Translations under genes and position numbers: made by a program | In this document: positions 15,447 to 24,112 of the stretch, in pieces | Position numbering within the stretch: the stretch's first letter is position 1 | How the letters are laid out: each line of letters opens with the position of its first letter | DNA from: Modicisalibacter coralii | Lineage (GTDB): Bacteria; Pseudomonadota; Gammaproteobacteria; Pseudomonadales; Halomonadaceae | Length of the DNA stretch: 64,000 nt | Reading direction: 5' to 3' | NCBI RefSeq assembly: GCF_004117855.1 | Contig: NZ_QWBW01000012.1 | Span: 1-64,000 of the forward strand | The notes under the pieces: model-generated | What the model saw: the letters and a program-made list of their open reading frames with translations, nothing else | Database searches by the model: none | What the model was told of the DNA's origin: nothing

Positions 15447-16717
15447 GACTGCATCATCCTTTTCCACATGTCGTACGCCGCGCGCATGCCGGTCTCGGCA
15501 CTGATATGCCCGCGCGGGCCCGCCTCGCCGGGTTGCTCGTCGTCGAGGCCACGGTTGATCAGGATGGGCAGCTCCGCCCCGCCCTGAACGCCGCGCTGGA
15601 TGCGCTCCCATACCTCGGCATCGTCGGGCGAGCCGAACCCCATGGGGCCCTGGAAGTGCTCGTGCAGCCGCATTCGCGCCCGGTTGGCGGCGTCAGGACC
15701 GCCATCCATGCCGATGGCGATGTGGCGGATGTCGGTGCGATCGACGCTCACCGGCGTCAGCACGCGGAAGAAGGCCAGCGAGAACGACACGTTGGGGAAC
15801 AGGTTGAGGTTGAAGCCGGCGCCACCCACGGCGCGCACGATGCGTCGCACCTGCGGCTCGTCATGGCCGGCGTCGCGCAGCTCCTGGGCCAGGGTCTGGA
15901 AGCGTTCGGGGATCGGCGCGTCGAGGTTGTCCTCGAGATCCACCAGCTCGGGGATCATCACCATCACCGAGTGGCCGTTGCCGAGATCCTCGACGTAGCC
16001 CTTGCCCTGGTCGAGGAACGAGAAGACCGCCTCGGTCTCGTCGTCCAGCGACTGCAGGAACGACTTGTGCACCACCGGGAAGTGATAGGCGTCGGTGGTG
16101 TTCTCGAGCTGGATCTTCCAGTTCATCGGCACGCTGAACTGATGCTCGCCGAGCACCTTGACCGGGTAGCCCGCGCCCTGCTTCATGAACAGGTCGATCC
16201 AGTGGGTCACCGGCCCGAGAAAATCGAGCAGCGGCTCGGCCTGCTCGTCGAAGGTGGCGAAGATCATCCCGGCGTAGGATTCGGTGCGCAGCTTGAGCAG
16301 GCCGTGCTGCGCCTTGTCGAAGTCGTCACCGTACTGCTCGGGATAGGGCAGCGCGCGCAGCGAGCCGTCCAGGGCGTAGCCCCAGCCGTGGTAGGGGCAC
16401 TGGAACGAGGCGGTCTTGCCCTGCTTGACCTCGCACACCGTGGCCGCCCGGTGGCGGCAGCGGTTGATCATGACGTGGATCTTGCCCTTGCGGTCGCGCA
16501 CCACGATCACCGGGTCGCGCCCCACCTGGGACAGCTTGAACGAGCCCTTGTCGGGAATTTCGCTCTCGTGAGCGACCCACACCCAGGTCTTCTTGAAGAT
16601 GCGTTCCATCTCGGCGTCGAAAAGCGCCGGGTCGTCGTACATGGGGGTGCGGATGTGGTCCCTGAACACCAGTTCATCCGGTTCAGGGACGAGGTCGATC
16701 CTGTTGTCGATCGTCAT
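15443..16717 (-). CDS. iacC: Rieske-type dioxygenase large (alpha) subunit, probable IacC
   Basis: 424 residues. The Rieske [2Fe-2S] ligands are Cys87, His89, Cys107 and His110 (CRHRA and CPYHGWGY). The catalytic domain shows the mononuclear iron signature ENTTDAYHFPVVH with bridging Asp209 and ligands His212 and His217. With IacD it forms the terminal oxygenase, which in iac-type pathways attacks a product of indole-3-acetate oxidation and leads to an aromatic diol. It starts at 16717 about 85 bp after iacB. Family membership is certain; the substrate is inferred from the locus. Confidence 0.9.
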   Translation of the reverse strand: MTIDNRIDLVPEPDELVFRDHIRTPMYDDPALFDAEMERIFKKTWVWVAHESEIPDKGSFKLSQVGRDPVIVVRDRKGKIHVMINRCRHRAATVCEVKQGKTASFQCPYHGWGYALDGSLRALPYPEQYGDDFDKAQHGLLKLRTESYAGMIFATFDEQAEPLLDFLGPVTHWIDLFMKQGAGYPVKVLGEHQFSVPMNWKIQLENTTDAYHFPVVHKSFLQSLDDETEAVFSFLDQGKGYVEDLGNGHSVMVMIPELVDLEDNLDAPIPERFQTLAQELRDAGHDEPQVRRIVRAVGGAGFNLNLFPNVSFSLAFFRVLTPVSVDRTDIRHIAIGMDGGPDAANRARMRLHEHFQGPMGFGSPDDAEVWERIQRGVQGGAELPILINRGLDDEQPGEAGPRGHISAETGMRAAYDMWKRMMQS

Positions 16718-16802
16718 GATGGCCTCGCGCTAGCGGTTGTCGGGTCGTTGTCGAAACGCCTGTCGTGACACGTCTTTCTGAAAACGTCGGTGACGCTGTC
16801 CG

Positions 16803-17150
16803 TCACTCGGGGACGACGAGTTCGCGGCCGATGCGCGCCTCGACACGGCAGTATTTCCAGAGCTTGTAGGTACCGTCCCCCACCGGGGTGGTGCGGAAGA
16901 AATTGCAGGCGTCGACGATGGCTTCGTAGGTCTCGACGTCGGCCATGATGTAGAAGGTCCAGGGCGCGGCGAGGGAGGGGCCGACCTGAATGCGGTCGTC
17001 GTCCATGATCCCCAGGATGGTGACGCCGGGCAGACCGTCGATGCCCTGCAGCATGGTGCGGGTGGCTTCCCAGACCTGCTTGGCCTCGTCGGCGGTGGCG
17101 CTCATGAAGTTCTGGTTGATGCCGCAGCAGAACAGTACGCGATGTTGCAT
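16803..17150 (-). CDS. iacB: Small conserved protein, probable IacB
   Basis: 115 residues with no signal peptide or membrane segment. The sequence has a ferredoxin-like dimeric alpha/beta-barrel feel (MQHRVLFCCGINQNFM, TFYIMADVETYEAIVDACNFFR, KLWKYCRVEARIG), as in EthD- or monooxygenase-associated proteins, but I cannot place it firmly. Position directly after the flavin monooxygenase and before the Rieske subunits matches iacB of known iac loci, whose function is not well established. The start at 17150 lies 35 bp after iacA. Confidence 0.7.
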   Translation of the reverse strand: MQHRVLFCCGINQNFMSATADEAKQVWEATRTMLQGIDGLPGVTILGIMDDDRIQVGPSLAAPWTFYIMADVETYEAIVDACNFFRTTPVGDGTYKLWKYCRVEARIGRELVVPE

Positions 17151-17185
17151 GTCGTGATTCTCCGTTAGCGAGTGATTGGCCCGGC

Positions 17186-18331
17186 TCACAGGTAGCCCGG
17201 CAGCGGGTCGTGGTCGAAGAAGATGGCGCCGGCGTTCTTCCAGGTGATCTCGCCCATGAAGGCGTGCTGAGTACACAGCATCGAGTCGCGCAGGATGCGC
17301 GACAGCGGGTGCCCGTTGTCGGCGCCGCTCATGCCGCTGAGCTGGTACACGCCGCGGATCGCCTCGGCACACTCCCGGGTCAGGTGGGTGGTGGACAGAC
17401 GCAGCAGGTTGATCTGGTCGCGACTCGGCTCGCCGCCCGCCTCGACGGCACGCCAGGCGGCCTCGGTGCTCTCGTAGAAGAAGGCGCGGGCGGCACGCAC
17501 CTGGGCCTCGGCCTTGGCCAGGCCGATCTGGGCGTATTCGCGTTCGCCGAGGTTGGGCGCGCCGGTGACCGACTTGCGCCCCCCGGCCGAGGCCCGCATC
17601 ACGTCGAGCGCCTCGCGGGCCAGGCCCAGGGTGGTCGCCGCCAGCACCTGGGCGGCGAAGGCCAGCGCCGGGTAACGGAAGAAAGGGGCATCGATGGTCG
17701 CCCGGGCGCCGCGCACGAAGGTCCACTCCTCGGCGACGTAGGCGTCGTCCACCACCAGGTCGTGGCTGCCGGTGGCGACCATGCCGACCATGTTCCAGGT
17801 GGGATCGATGCGTACCCTGTCGGGGGGAAGCACCGCCATGCGCGGCGCGGCATCGGGCTCGTCGGGCTGGATGCCGACGCCGCACAGGGTCGCGCCCATG
17901 CAGCCGCTGGCGAACTTCCAGCGACCCTTGATGCGGTAGCCGCGATCGACCCGCTCGGCGGGATGCGGCGGAAAGATGCCGCCGGCGAACACCACGTCCG
18001 GGGAGTCCGCCCAGATCCGGGTGATGGTTGCCTCGGGCAGCGCGGCCAGGTAGGCGGGATTCATGCCGAAACTCGCCACCCAGCCGGCGGAGCCATCAGC
18101 CGCCGAGATCGCCTCGACCATCTTCAGGAACTCGGCGGGGGATTTCTCGTCGCCGCCGTAGCGCTTGGGCACCAGGGCCCGGTAGACCCCGATAGCCTTG
18201 AACGCGTCGACGATGTCCGCCGAGATATGCCGTTGCGCCTCGAACTCCTCGCGGCGCTGACGAATCTCGTCGAGCAGCGCATCGAAACGCGCCTCGCCGC
18301 CCCATTGGGCCTTATCGACCAGGCTGTACAT
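17186..18331 (-). CDS. iacA: Flavin-dependent indole monooxygenase (acyl-CoA dehydrogenase fold), probable IacA
   Basis: 381 residues with the fold of acyl-CoA dehydrogenases used by group D flavin monooxygenases: an N-terminal helical domain (FKAIGVYRALVPKRYGG, AISAADGSAGWVASFG), a middle barrel (YRIKGRWKFASGCMGATLCGVG) and a C-terminal helical domain. Such enzymes use reduced flavin and O2; relatives are the oxygenase of p-hydroxyphenylacetate hydroxylase and IacA, which hydroxylates indole-3-acetate. The partner reductase would be IacG. The start at 18331 has AGGAG at 6 nt; another ATG at 18337 sits on the ribosome site. The gene overlaps the end of the amidase gene by 20 bp. Confidence 0.85.
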   Translation of the reverse strand: MYSLVDKAQWGGEARFDALLDEIRQRREEFEAQRHISADIVDAFKAIGVYRALVPKRYGGDEKSPAEFLKMVEAISAADGSAGWVASFGMNPAYLAALPEATITRIWADSPDVVFAGGIFPPHPAERVDRGYRIKGRWKFASGCMGATLCGVGIQPDEPDAAPRMAVLPPDRVRIDPTWNMVGMVATGSHDLVVDDAYVAEEWTFVRGARATIDAPFFRYPALAFAAQVLAATTLGLAREALDVMRASAGGRKSVTGAPNLGEREYAQIGLAKAEAQVRAARAFFYESTEAAWRAVEAGGEPSRDQINLLRLSTTHLTRECAEAIRGVYQLSGMSGADNGHPLSRILRDSMLCTQHAFMGEITWKNAGAIFFDHDPLPGYL

Positions 18332-19484
18332 ACGCATCTCCTGTGGTTGTGGGGGTTGCCGCCGGGCGTGTGCCGAGCAGGTGGCGCGCAGCCCGGCAGA
18401 CCCCGGCGTCGTCGCCGCGCCGACCGACCAGCTGCAGGCTCACCGGGCGGTCGCGATCCGGCGCCAGGGGCAGGCTCAGGGCGGGATGCCCCGACAGGTT
18501 GAAGGGCCGCACCAGGGCCGAAATGGTCAGGTCCTGCTGCCCGCCTTCGGCGGCGGCGCGGGTCAAAGGAAAATGCGGCAGCGTCGGCAGCGCCAGCACC
18601 GCGTGGGTCTCGAGCAGCCGGTCCACGGCGGCGGTGAAGGCGCGGCGCACCGCCTCGGCCTCGCGCACCTCGGCGTCGGTGGTCTCGGCGGCGGCACGCA
18701 GGCGGCGCTCGACATCGGCACCCAGGCGGCCGCTTTCCAGCCAGGGCCGGCAGGCGAGATAGGTCTCGCGATTGATCAGCGCCATGCCCGCCGCGTAGGC
18801 CTCGTCCATCAGCGGCAAGGATCGCGTGGTAGCGTCCAGCCCGGCGCTTTCCAGACAGGCCGCAACCGCTCCGTGGATTGCCGGATCGGCATCGACGTCC
18901 AGCGCTCCCAGCCGGGGCGGCGCACCGCCAGCGGCGGTGGCGTCGAACGTGGGATCGACCGCCGCCATGAACGCGATGAGGGTGTCGAGATCGGCGCTCA
19001 GCGGCCCCACGCAGTCGAGACTGCTGTGCGCCGGCATGACGCCCCGGCGGTCGAGCCGGCCAAAGGTGGGCTTGAGCCCGTAGACGCCGCAGCACGCCGC
19101 GGGTACCCGGATCGAGCCGCCGGTATCGGTGCCGATGCCGATCTCCGCCAGCCCCGCGGCGACCGCCGCCGCCGAGCCGCTGGACGAGCCGCCCGGGATC
19201 AGCGCCGGGAAGCGCGGGTTGTCGGGCGTTCCGGTCCAGGCGTTGAGCCCGCTCATGCCGAACGCCAGCTCGTGCAGGTTGGCCTTGCCGACGATGCGGT
19301 AGCCCGCGGCCAGAGTGCGCTCGACGATCGCCGCATGGCGCGTCGCCGCCGGGACCTCGGCCAGCGCCTCGCAACCGGCGCGGGTGGGCTGGCCGGCGAT
19401 GTCGATGCTGTCCTTGACCACGACCCGGGCGGGGCCGGTGCCGAGATCCAGGGATTGAACGAGTACGGACTTGGGCGATTTCAT
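18312..19484 (-). CDS. iacH: Amidase signature family enzyme, probable IacH
   Basis: 390 residues. The Ser-cisSer-Lys triad region is intact: Lys24 in VVVKDSIDIAG, the GGSSSGSAA segment at 98-106 and the nucleophile Ser124 in TDTGGSIRVPA. The family hydrolyses amide bonds. IacH is the amidase of iac loci; a role on indole-3-acetamide or on a ring-opened amide intermediate is possible. The start at 19484 follows a 20-bp element shared with the dctP promoter and has only a weak ribosome site; the frame remains open upstream, but there it runs antisense-like through the dctM coding frame and is not real. First gene of the iac run. Confidence 0.83.
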   Translation of the reverse strand: MKSPKSVLVQSLDLGTGPARVVVKDSIDIAGQPTRAGCEALAEVPAATRHAAIVERTLAAGYRIVGKANLHELAFGMSGLNAWTGTPDNPRFPALIPGGSSSGSAAAVAAGLAEIGIGTDTGGSIRVPAACCGVYGLKPTFGRLDRRGVMPAHSSLDCVGPLSADLDTLIAFMAAVDPTFDATAAGGAPPRLGALDVDADPAIHGAVAACLESAGLDATTRSLPLMDEAYAAGMALINRETYLACRPWLESGRLGADVERRLRAAAETTDAEVREAEAVRRAFTAAVDRLLETHAVLALPTLPHFPLTRAAAEGGQQDLTISALVRPFNLSGHPALSLPLAPDRDRPVSLQLVGRRGDDAGVCRAARHLLGTRPAATPTTTGDAYVQPGR

Positions 19485-19489
19485 TGACT

Positions 19490-19509
19490 TATCACATGAA
19501 TTTTCAAGT
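19490..19509 (-). promoter_or_regulatory. 20-bp shared operator, copy 2 (before iacH)
   Basis: On the minus strand this reads ACTTGAAAATTCATGTGATA. The identical 20 bases occur at 22447-22466 before dctP. The core ACTTGAA-AA-TTCATGT is a near-perfect inverted repeat (one mismatch), the size and shape of a MarR-family site. The copy lies only 6 bp before the iacH ATG, inside the 56-bp gap after dctM, so a bound protein would block initiation of the iac run. Regulator identity (IacR?) is inference. Confidence 0.65.
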
Positions 19510-19540
19510 TTTTGTGTAAAAAATGGACGGCCACCAGCCC

Positions 19541-20830
19541 TCAGAGGACGAAGGTCACCAGCCCGGGCACCAGCAGCAGCAAGGCGATACACAACAGATA
19601 GGGCATCAGAAAGTAGCCGACGCCACGGAAGATCTCGCCGATGCCAAGCTCGGGATCGAGACGCTTGACGATGAAGGCGTTGACGCCCACCGGCGGCGTG
19701 ATCGCCCCCATGCTGGTCACGATGCAGACCATGATGCCGAACCATACCGGGTCGTAGCCCAGCGCCAACGCGACCGGAAAGAAGATCGGGATCGAGATGA
19801 TCAAGAACCCCATGGCATCCATCAGCGCCCCGCCGATGACATAGATCAGCAGCACGCAGGCCATCACCAGTATCGCCGGCAGGGGGAGCGCGGCCGCCCA
19901 CTCGCCGACCATGAAGGGCAGCCGGGTCACGGTGAGGAAGCGGCCGAAGACCACCGCGCCGGTCACCAGCATCAGGATCATCGCCGAGGTCGCCAGCGAG
20001 TGGCTCAGCGAGTCCCGCAGCACCGCCCAGGACAACCGCCCGCGCAGGCCGACGACGATCATGGCGCCCACGCAGCCCACGGCCGCGGCCTCGGTGGAGG
20101 TGAACCAACCGGCGAACAATCCGCCCAGCACCAGCATGAAGAGCGCGGCGATCTCCATCAGCCCCTGGAGAGATGCCAGGCGGGCACGCCAGGTGGAACG
20201 CTGACCGGCCGGCGCCAGCGACGGATCGCGCCAGCAGAGATAGGCGATGGTCAGCACGAAGAGCAGCATCAGGATCAGCCCGGGCACGATGCTGGCGACG
20301 AACAGATCGCGAATCGCCAGTTGGGCCTGCAGGGCGATCACCACCAGCACCGCACTGGGCGGGATGATCACGCCCAGAGTGCCGCCGGTGGCCACGCTCC
20401 CGGCGCTCAGCGCCTTCTGGTAGCCGAACTTCTTCATCTCCGGCAGGGCGATGGTGCCCACCGTGGCCGCGGTCGCCGTATTGGACCCGCACACCGCGGC
20501 GAAACCGGCGCTGCTCAGGATCGTGGTGGTGGCCATCGAGCCCCGGCGGTGCCCCGTCCAGGCATAGGCGGCGGCGAACAGCTTTTCGGTGATGCCCGAG
20601 CGAAACAGCAACTCGCCCATGAACACGAACAGCGGTATCACGCTCAGCGAATACGCCGAGAGCTGTTCCCAGATCCCCGAGCTGACGATGTTGTAGGCCG
20701 CCAGTGGACTGGTGATGCCGAGCATGCCGAAGAAGCCGACGATGAACATGGCGAAGCTGATCGGCATCTGCAGGACGATCAGGCCGAACAGCACCAGCAC
20801 GCCGACCAGGGCCATCAGGGTCAGGCTCAT
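19541..20830 (-). CDS. dctM: TRAP transporter large permease subunit (DctM)
   Basis: 429 residues with about 12 hydrophobic segments and DctM family signatures (GSNTATAATVGTIALPEMKKFGYQKALSAG; residues quoted in part: TVGTIALPEMKKFGY). It forms the ion-coupled membrane channel of a tripartite ATP-independent periplasmic transporter. The start at 20830 has GGAGGG upstream and its ATG overlaps the stop of dctQ (ATGA). The position directly before iacH suggests import of the substrate of the iac pathway. Confidence 0.9.
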   Translation of the reverse strand: MSLTLMALVGVLVLFGLIVLQMPISFAMFIVGFFGMLGITSPLAAYNIVSSGIWEQLSAYSLSVIPLFVFMGELLFRSGITEKLFAAAYAWTGHRRGSMATTTILSSAGFAAVCGSNTATAATVGTIALPEMKKFGYQKALSAGSVATGGTLGVIIPPSAVLVVIALQAQLAIRDLFVASIVPGLILMLLFVLTIAYLCWRDPSLAPAGQRSTWRARLASLQGLMEIAALFMLVLGGLFAGWFTSTEAAAVGCVGAMIVVGLRGRLSWAVLRDSLSHSLATSAMILMLVTGAVVFGRFLTVTRLPFMVGEWAAALPLPAILVMACVLLIYVIGGALMDAMGFLIISIPIFFPVALALGYDPVWFGIMVCIVTSMGAITPPVGVNAFIVKRLDPELGIGEIFRGVGYFLMPYLLCIALLLLVPGLVTFVL

Positions 20831-21303
20831 GTCCGCACCCTCCGGGTCAGGCACGCCATCAGGTCCGTCAGCAGCACCAGGCAGAACGCAGAGAAGCCGA
20901 AAGCGACCAGATAGATGATGGGATAGATCGCCAGGCGCAGGGATTGCGATACCGTGTCGCGCTGCATGGCGAGCAGGCCGTAGTGCCACAGCTGGTAAGC
21001 CACCATGGCGAAGAACGCGAGGCTCGCCAGCAGCACCAGGGCCTGTACACCGGTCTGCAGCCGCCGCGGCAGGCGGGCGACCACCAGATCCAGCTCGATG
21101 TGTGCCTTCTTCGACTGGGCATGGGCCAGCGACAGGGACACCACGGCGGCCGTCAGCCAGCCGACGACCTCGGTGGTGCCGCCGAACGACGCCGACACCT
21201 GACGCAGCACGATGTTGGCCACCACCAGCAGCGTCATCGCCAGCAACGCCGCCCCGGCGAGGACGAGCAACGACCGACTGACCACAAGCGAGAAGCGATA
21301 CAT
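20827..21303 (-). CDS. dctQ: TRAP transporter small permease subunit (DctQ)
   Basis: 158 residues with four hydrophobic segments and the DctQ features VANIVLRQVSASFGGTTEVV and SKKAHIELDLVV. It pairs with DctM in the inner membrane. AGGAGG lies before the start at 21303; an upstream in-frame ATG overlaps that ribosome site and is rejected. It lies 34 bp after dctP and overlaps dctM by 4 bp, so the three genes are one operon. Confidence 0.88.
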   Translation of the reverse strand: MYRFSLVVSRSLLVLAGAALLAMTLLVVANIVLRQVSASFGGTTEVVGWLTAAVVSLSLAHAQSKKAHIELDLVVARLPRRLQTGVQALVLLASLAFFAMVAYQLWHYGLLAMQRDTVSQSLRLAIYPIIYLVAFGFSAFCLVLLTDLMACLTRRVRT

Positions 21304-21337
21304 GATCGAGACCTCCTCTAGGCGCATGTCGCCGGGC

Positions 21338-22390
21338 TCAGTCCCGGACGCCATCGCTCTGCCGATAGTGGTCGAACAACTCGAGCATGCGCGTCTCGAA
21401 CGCCTCGGCGGGAAGGCCCATCTCGGCCACACGGGTCAGGCGCTGCTGATTGACCGGCGCCAGGCGTTCGTCCCAGCGGGCCGCTTCGGCCTCGCTCAGG
21501 GGCAGCACCTCGACCCCTTCCTCCTTGCGCGCCCACGCCAGCGACTCGGCGACGTGGCCATCGAGGTAGTCACCGGCATAGCGGGCCATTTCCGGCCCCA
21601 GGTCATCGATGACCGCCTGCACGTCCTTGGGCAGCGACTCCCAGCGCTGGCGGTTCATGACCGCCACCAGCACGGCGTTGGTCAGGGGGTAGTCGGTGAC
21701 GTACTTGACGGTCCGCGCGTAGCGCAGATCCATCAGCACCTCCCGGGAGCTCACGTAGCCGTCGACGACGCCGGCCTGCAGCGCCTCGCCGGTATCCGAC
21801 TGCGCCAGGGCGATCGGCACGCCGCCCAATGCCGCCAGGACGTCGGTGGCATCGCCGGGGACCCGGATCTCCTGACCTTGCAGCGCCTCAAGGGACGTCA
21901 CCGGGTCCTTGGTCTGCAAGTAGCCCGGCTCGGCGGTGAAGGCGGTGATGACCTTGAAATCCTCGAGTCCGAGTTGCTCGGGCGGGAATTCCTGAATCAG
22001 CTCGTAGACGGTCTGGCTGGCCACGCTCGAATCGACCTGCAGCCCGGTCAGGCTGCCGGCCAGGTTGAGCAGCGGAAAGCGGTTGGGTTCGTAGGAGGTG
22101 ATCGACAGGCCGATGTCGGCGACGCCGCTACGCACGCCGTCGTACATGTTGTCGGCGGTCAGCAGCGTGCCACCGGGAAAGGTGTTCACGGTCACGCGGC
22201 CATCGGTGCGACGCTCGATTTCCTCGGCCCAGTGCTCCATCTGCACGCCGGGGAAGGTGCTGGTGGGCGAGATGAAGGCATAGCTGAGGGTGATATCGCC
22301 GGCGGCGGCCAGCGGACTCGCCAGCACGCCCGCCAGGCCGATGGCCCCGGCCAGGCACGCGATGCCCGGCACGACTGTCTTCTTCGTCAT
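21338..22390 (-). CDS. dctP: TRAP transporter substrate-binding protein (DctP)
   Basis: 350 residues. A signal peptide ends near residue 30 (VLASPLAAAGD). The mature part shows the DctP pattern: WAEEIERRTDGRVTVNTFPGG near the start, DIGLSITSYEPNRFP, the LQGQEIRVPG segment with the conserved Arg that binds a carboxylate ligand, and YVSSREVLMDL. It captures an organic acid in the periplasm for DctQM. Start at 22390 with a purine-rich ribosome site; its promoter carries the 20-bp shared element. An aromatic acid such as indole-3-acetate is a reasonable ligand, by context. Confidence 0.88.
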   Translation of the reverse strand: MTKKTVVPGIACLAGAIGLAGVLASPLAAAGDITLSYAFISPTSTFPGVQMEHWAEEIERRTDGRVTVNTFPGGTLLTADNMYDGVRSGVADIGLSITSYEPNRFPLLNLAGSLTGLQVDSSVASQTVYELIQEFPPEQLGLEDFKVITAFTAEPGYLQTKDPVTSLEALQGQEIRVPGDATDVLAALGGVPIALAQSDTGEALQAGVVDGYVSSREVLMDLRYARTVKYVTDYPLTNAVLVAVMNRQRWESLPKDVQAVIDDLGPEMARYAGDYLDGHVAESLAWARKEEGVEVLPLSEAEAARWDERLAPVNQQRLTRVAEMGLPAEAFETRMLELFDHYRQSDGVRD

Positions 22391-22444
22391 GGGTCCTACC
22401 TCGGTTGTCGTTGTTATTGATGCGTCTCGGCATCCATTACAGGC

Positions 22445-22473
22445 AATATCACATGAATTTTCAAGTATTGCAA
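22445..22473 (-). promoter_or_regulatory. dctP promoter with 20-bp shared operator, copy 1
   Basis: On the minus strand TTGCAA (22473-22468) and GATATT (22450-22445) are spaced by 17 bp and look like -35 and -10 boxes for dctP. The spacer and -10 contain ACTTGAAAATTCATGTGATA (22466-22447), identical to the copy before iacH. A repressor on the near-palindrome ACTTGAA-AA-TTCATGT would sit between the boxes and block RNA polymerase. Confidence 0.65.
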
Positions 22474-22586
22474 AGAGCGCGCACATGTTCGCACTGCGGC
22501 CACCATGGCTTCATGCCACACTGTCACACGGTCGTCACCGCCGCACCGCATCGTCGACGGTTTGGACAGAAGCGGGAGCAGTGCCC

Positions 22587-23783
22587 ATGCCGGAGCAGCG
22601 TACCGCCGGGTCGCCCGGCGAGGTCTTCAAGGCCTTCCTGATGCTCGGCCTGACGTCGTTCGGCGGCCCCATCGCCCATCTGGGCTACTTCCGCAGCGAG
22701 TTCGTCGAACGTCGCCGCTGGCTGACGGAACGCGATTATGCCGACCTGGTGGCGCTCTGCCAGTTCCTGCCCGGGCCGGCCAGCAGTCAGGTCGGTTTCG
22801 CGCTGGGGCTGATGCGCGCCGGTTGTCGGGGGGCGGCCGCCGCCTGGCTGGCCTTCACCCTGCCCTCCGCCGTGCTGATGACGCTCTTCGCCCTGGGCGC
22901 GGCACGCCTCGACGCGCCACTCGGCGAGGGCCTCCTCGAGGGCCTGAAACTCGCCGCGGTGGCCGTCGTGGCACACGCCGTGCTGGGCATGGCCCGGACC
23001 CTCTGCCCGGATCGACGGCGCAGCGCCATCGCGCTGGCCGCCGTCGCCGTCGTCACGCTGGTCGGCGGACCGCTCGGCCAGCTCGCCGCCATCCTGACCG
23101 GCGCGCTCGGCGGCATGCTGCTCTGCCGCACGTCGAGTGCGTCGGCCCCGCCGATCGCCATCATGCCGCTGTCACGACGCGCGGGACACGCCGCCCTGGC
23201 ATTCGCCCTGGCGCTGTTCGTCGGCCTTCCGCTGCTGGTCTGGCTGGAAGCGGCGCCCTGGACACGGATGCTGGATGCCTTCTACCGGGCCGGGGCGCTG
23301 GTCTTCGGTGGGGGGCACGTAGCGCTGCCGCTGCTGGAAAGCGCAGTGGTGCAGCCCGGCTGGGTTTCCCAGGAGGCGTTCCTGGCCGGTTATGGGGCCG
23401 CACAGGCGGTCCCCGGCCCGCTGTTCACCTTTGCCGCCTACCTGGGGGCGGTGATCGCCCCGCTGGACGATCCTTTGCTGGGGGCTGGCGTGGCGCTGGG
23501 CATGATCTTCTTGCCCGGGCTGTTGCTGCTGCTGGCCGCCCTGCCCCACTGGAATCGCCTGCGTCGGCTGAGCGGCATGCAGGGGTCGATCCGAGGGGCC
23601 AACGCCGCCGTGGTGGGCATCCTCGGCGCGGTGCTCTATCAGCCCTTGTGGACCGGCACGGTCCAGGGCTCGGCCGAGTTCCTGCTGGTGCTGACGGGCT
23701 TCGTGCTGCTCGGCGTCTGGAAGGCGCCGGCCTGGCTGGTGGTGCTCATCCTCGCCGCCGGCGGCGCGCTGCTCCCTGCCTGA
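22587..23783 (+). CDS. chrA: Chromate transporter, ChrA family
   Basis: 398 residues, two homologous chromate-transport domains. The first carries FGGPIAHLGYF and the QFLPGPASSQVGF segment (about 25-75); the second carries FGGGHVALPLLE and AVPGPLFTFAAYLGA. There are about ten hydrophobic segments. ChrA exports chromate from the cytoplasm and gives chromate resistance. The start at 22587 follows GGGAG. It runs opposite to dctP and is not part of the catabolic run; no regulator is next to it. Confidence 0.88.
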   Translation: MPEQRTAGSPGEVFKAFLMLGLTSFGGPIAHLGYFRSEFVERRRWLTERDYADLVALCQFLPGPASSQVGFALGLMRAGCRGAAAAWLAFTLPSAVLMTLFALGAARLDAPLGEGLLEGLKLAAVAVVAHAVLGMARTLCPDRRRSAIALAAVAVVTLVGGPLGQLAAILTGALGGMLLCRTSSASAPPIAIMPLSRRAGHAALAFALALFVGLPLLVWLEAAPWTRMLDAFYRAGALVFGGGHVALPLLESAVVQPGWVSQEAFLAGYGAAQAVPGPLFTFAAYLGAVIAPLDDPLLGAGVALGMIFLPGLLLLLAALPHWNRLRRLSGMQGSIRGANAAVVGILGAVLYQPLWTGTVQGSAEFLLVLTGFVLLGVWKAPAWLVVLILAAGGALLPA

Positions 23784-24112
23784 CGGCGGCCTTGCCGCGC
23801 TCCCGGGTTTCTGTAAACCTGAAAGCGCAGTCATGTTGAACCGCCAGCCGGCCTGAGCCGCGCCCCGGCCGGGTCCATTCAGCGGCTGACAGGCCAAGCG
23901 ACCGGCCTTTCCCGCGGGCCAGCGGATGGACTCGACAAAAGCGTCTTCGCTACCACCGAGGGCGCCATGCCGGGCGGGCCACACCATGGCATGGGGCGCT
24001 CGTCGGGCAAGGCATCGAACACCAGGCGTATCCGACGATAATCGCCCGCGCGAGCGAACGGCTTGCGGTCGCCATGGACGGTGACCCGACACAACCGACG
24101 AGACGGAATGGC
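23784..24112. other. Intergenic region, no feature recognised
   Basis: This 329-bp stretch between chrA and the MFS gene contains no convincing ORF, terminator hairpin with T run, or repeat. A short imperfect inverted repeat (GGTTT/AAACC around 23806-23819) is too weak to call. It presumably holds the promoter of the MFS gene at 24113. Confidence 0.5.

Noticed and set aside
19485-20492. An N-terminal extension of the amidase into dctM
   Set aside because: The extension lies in the wrong frame of the dctM coding sequence and lacks similarity; amidase length is normal from 19484.
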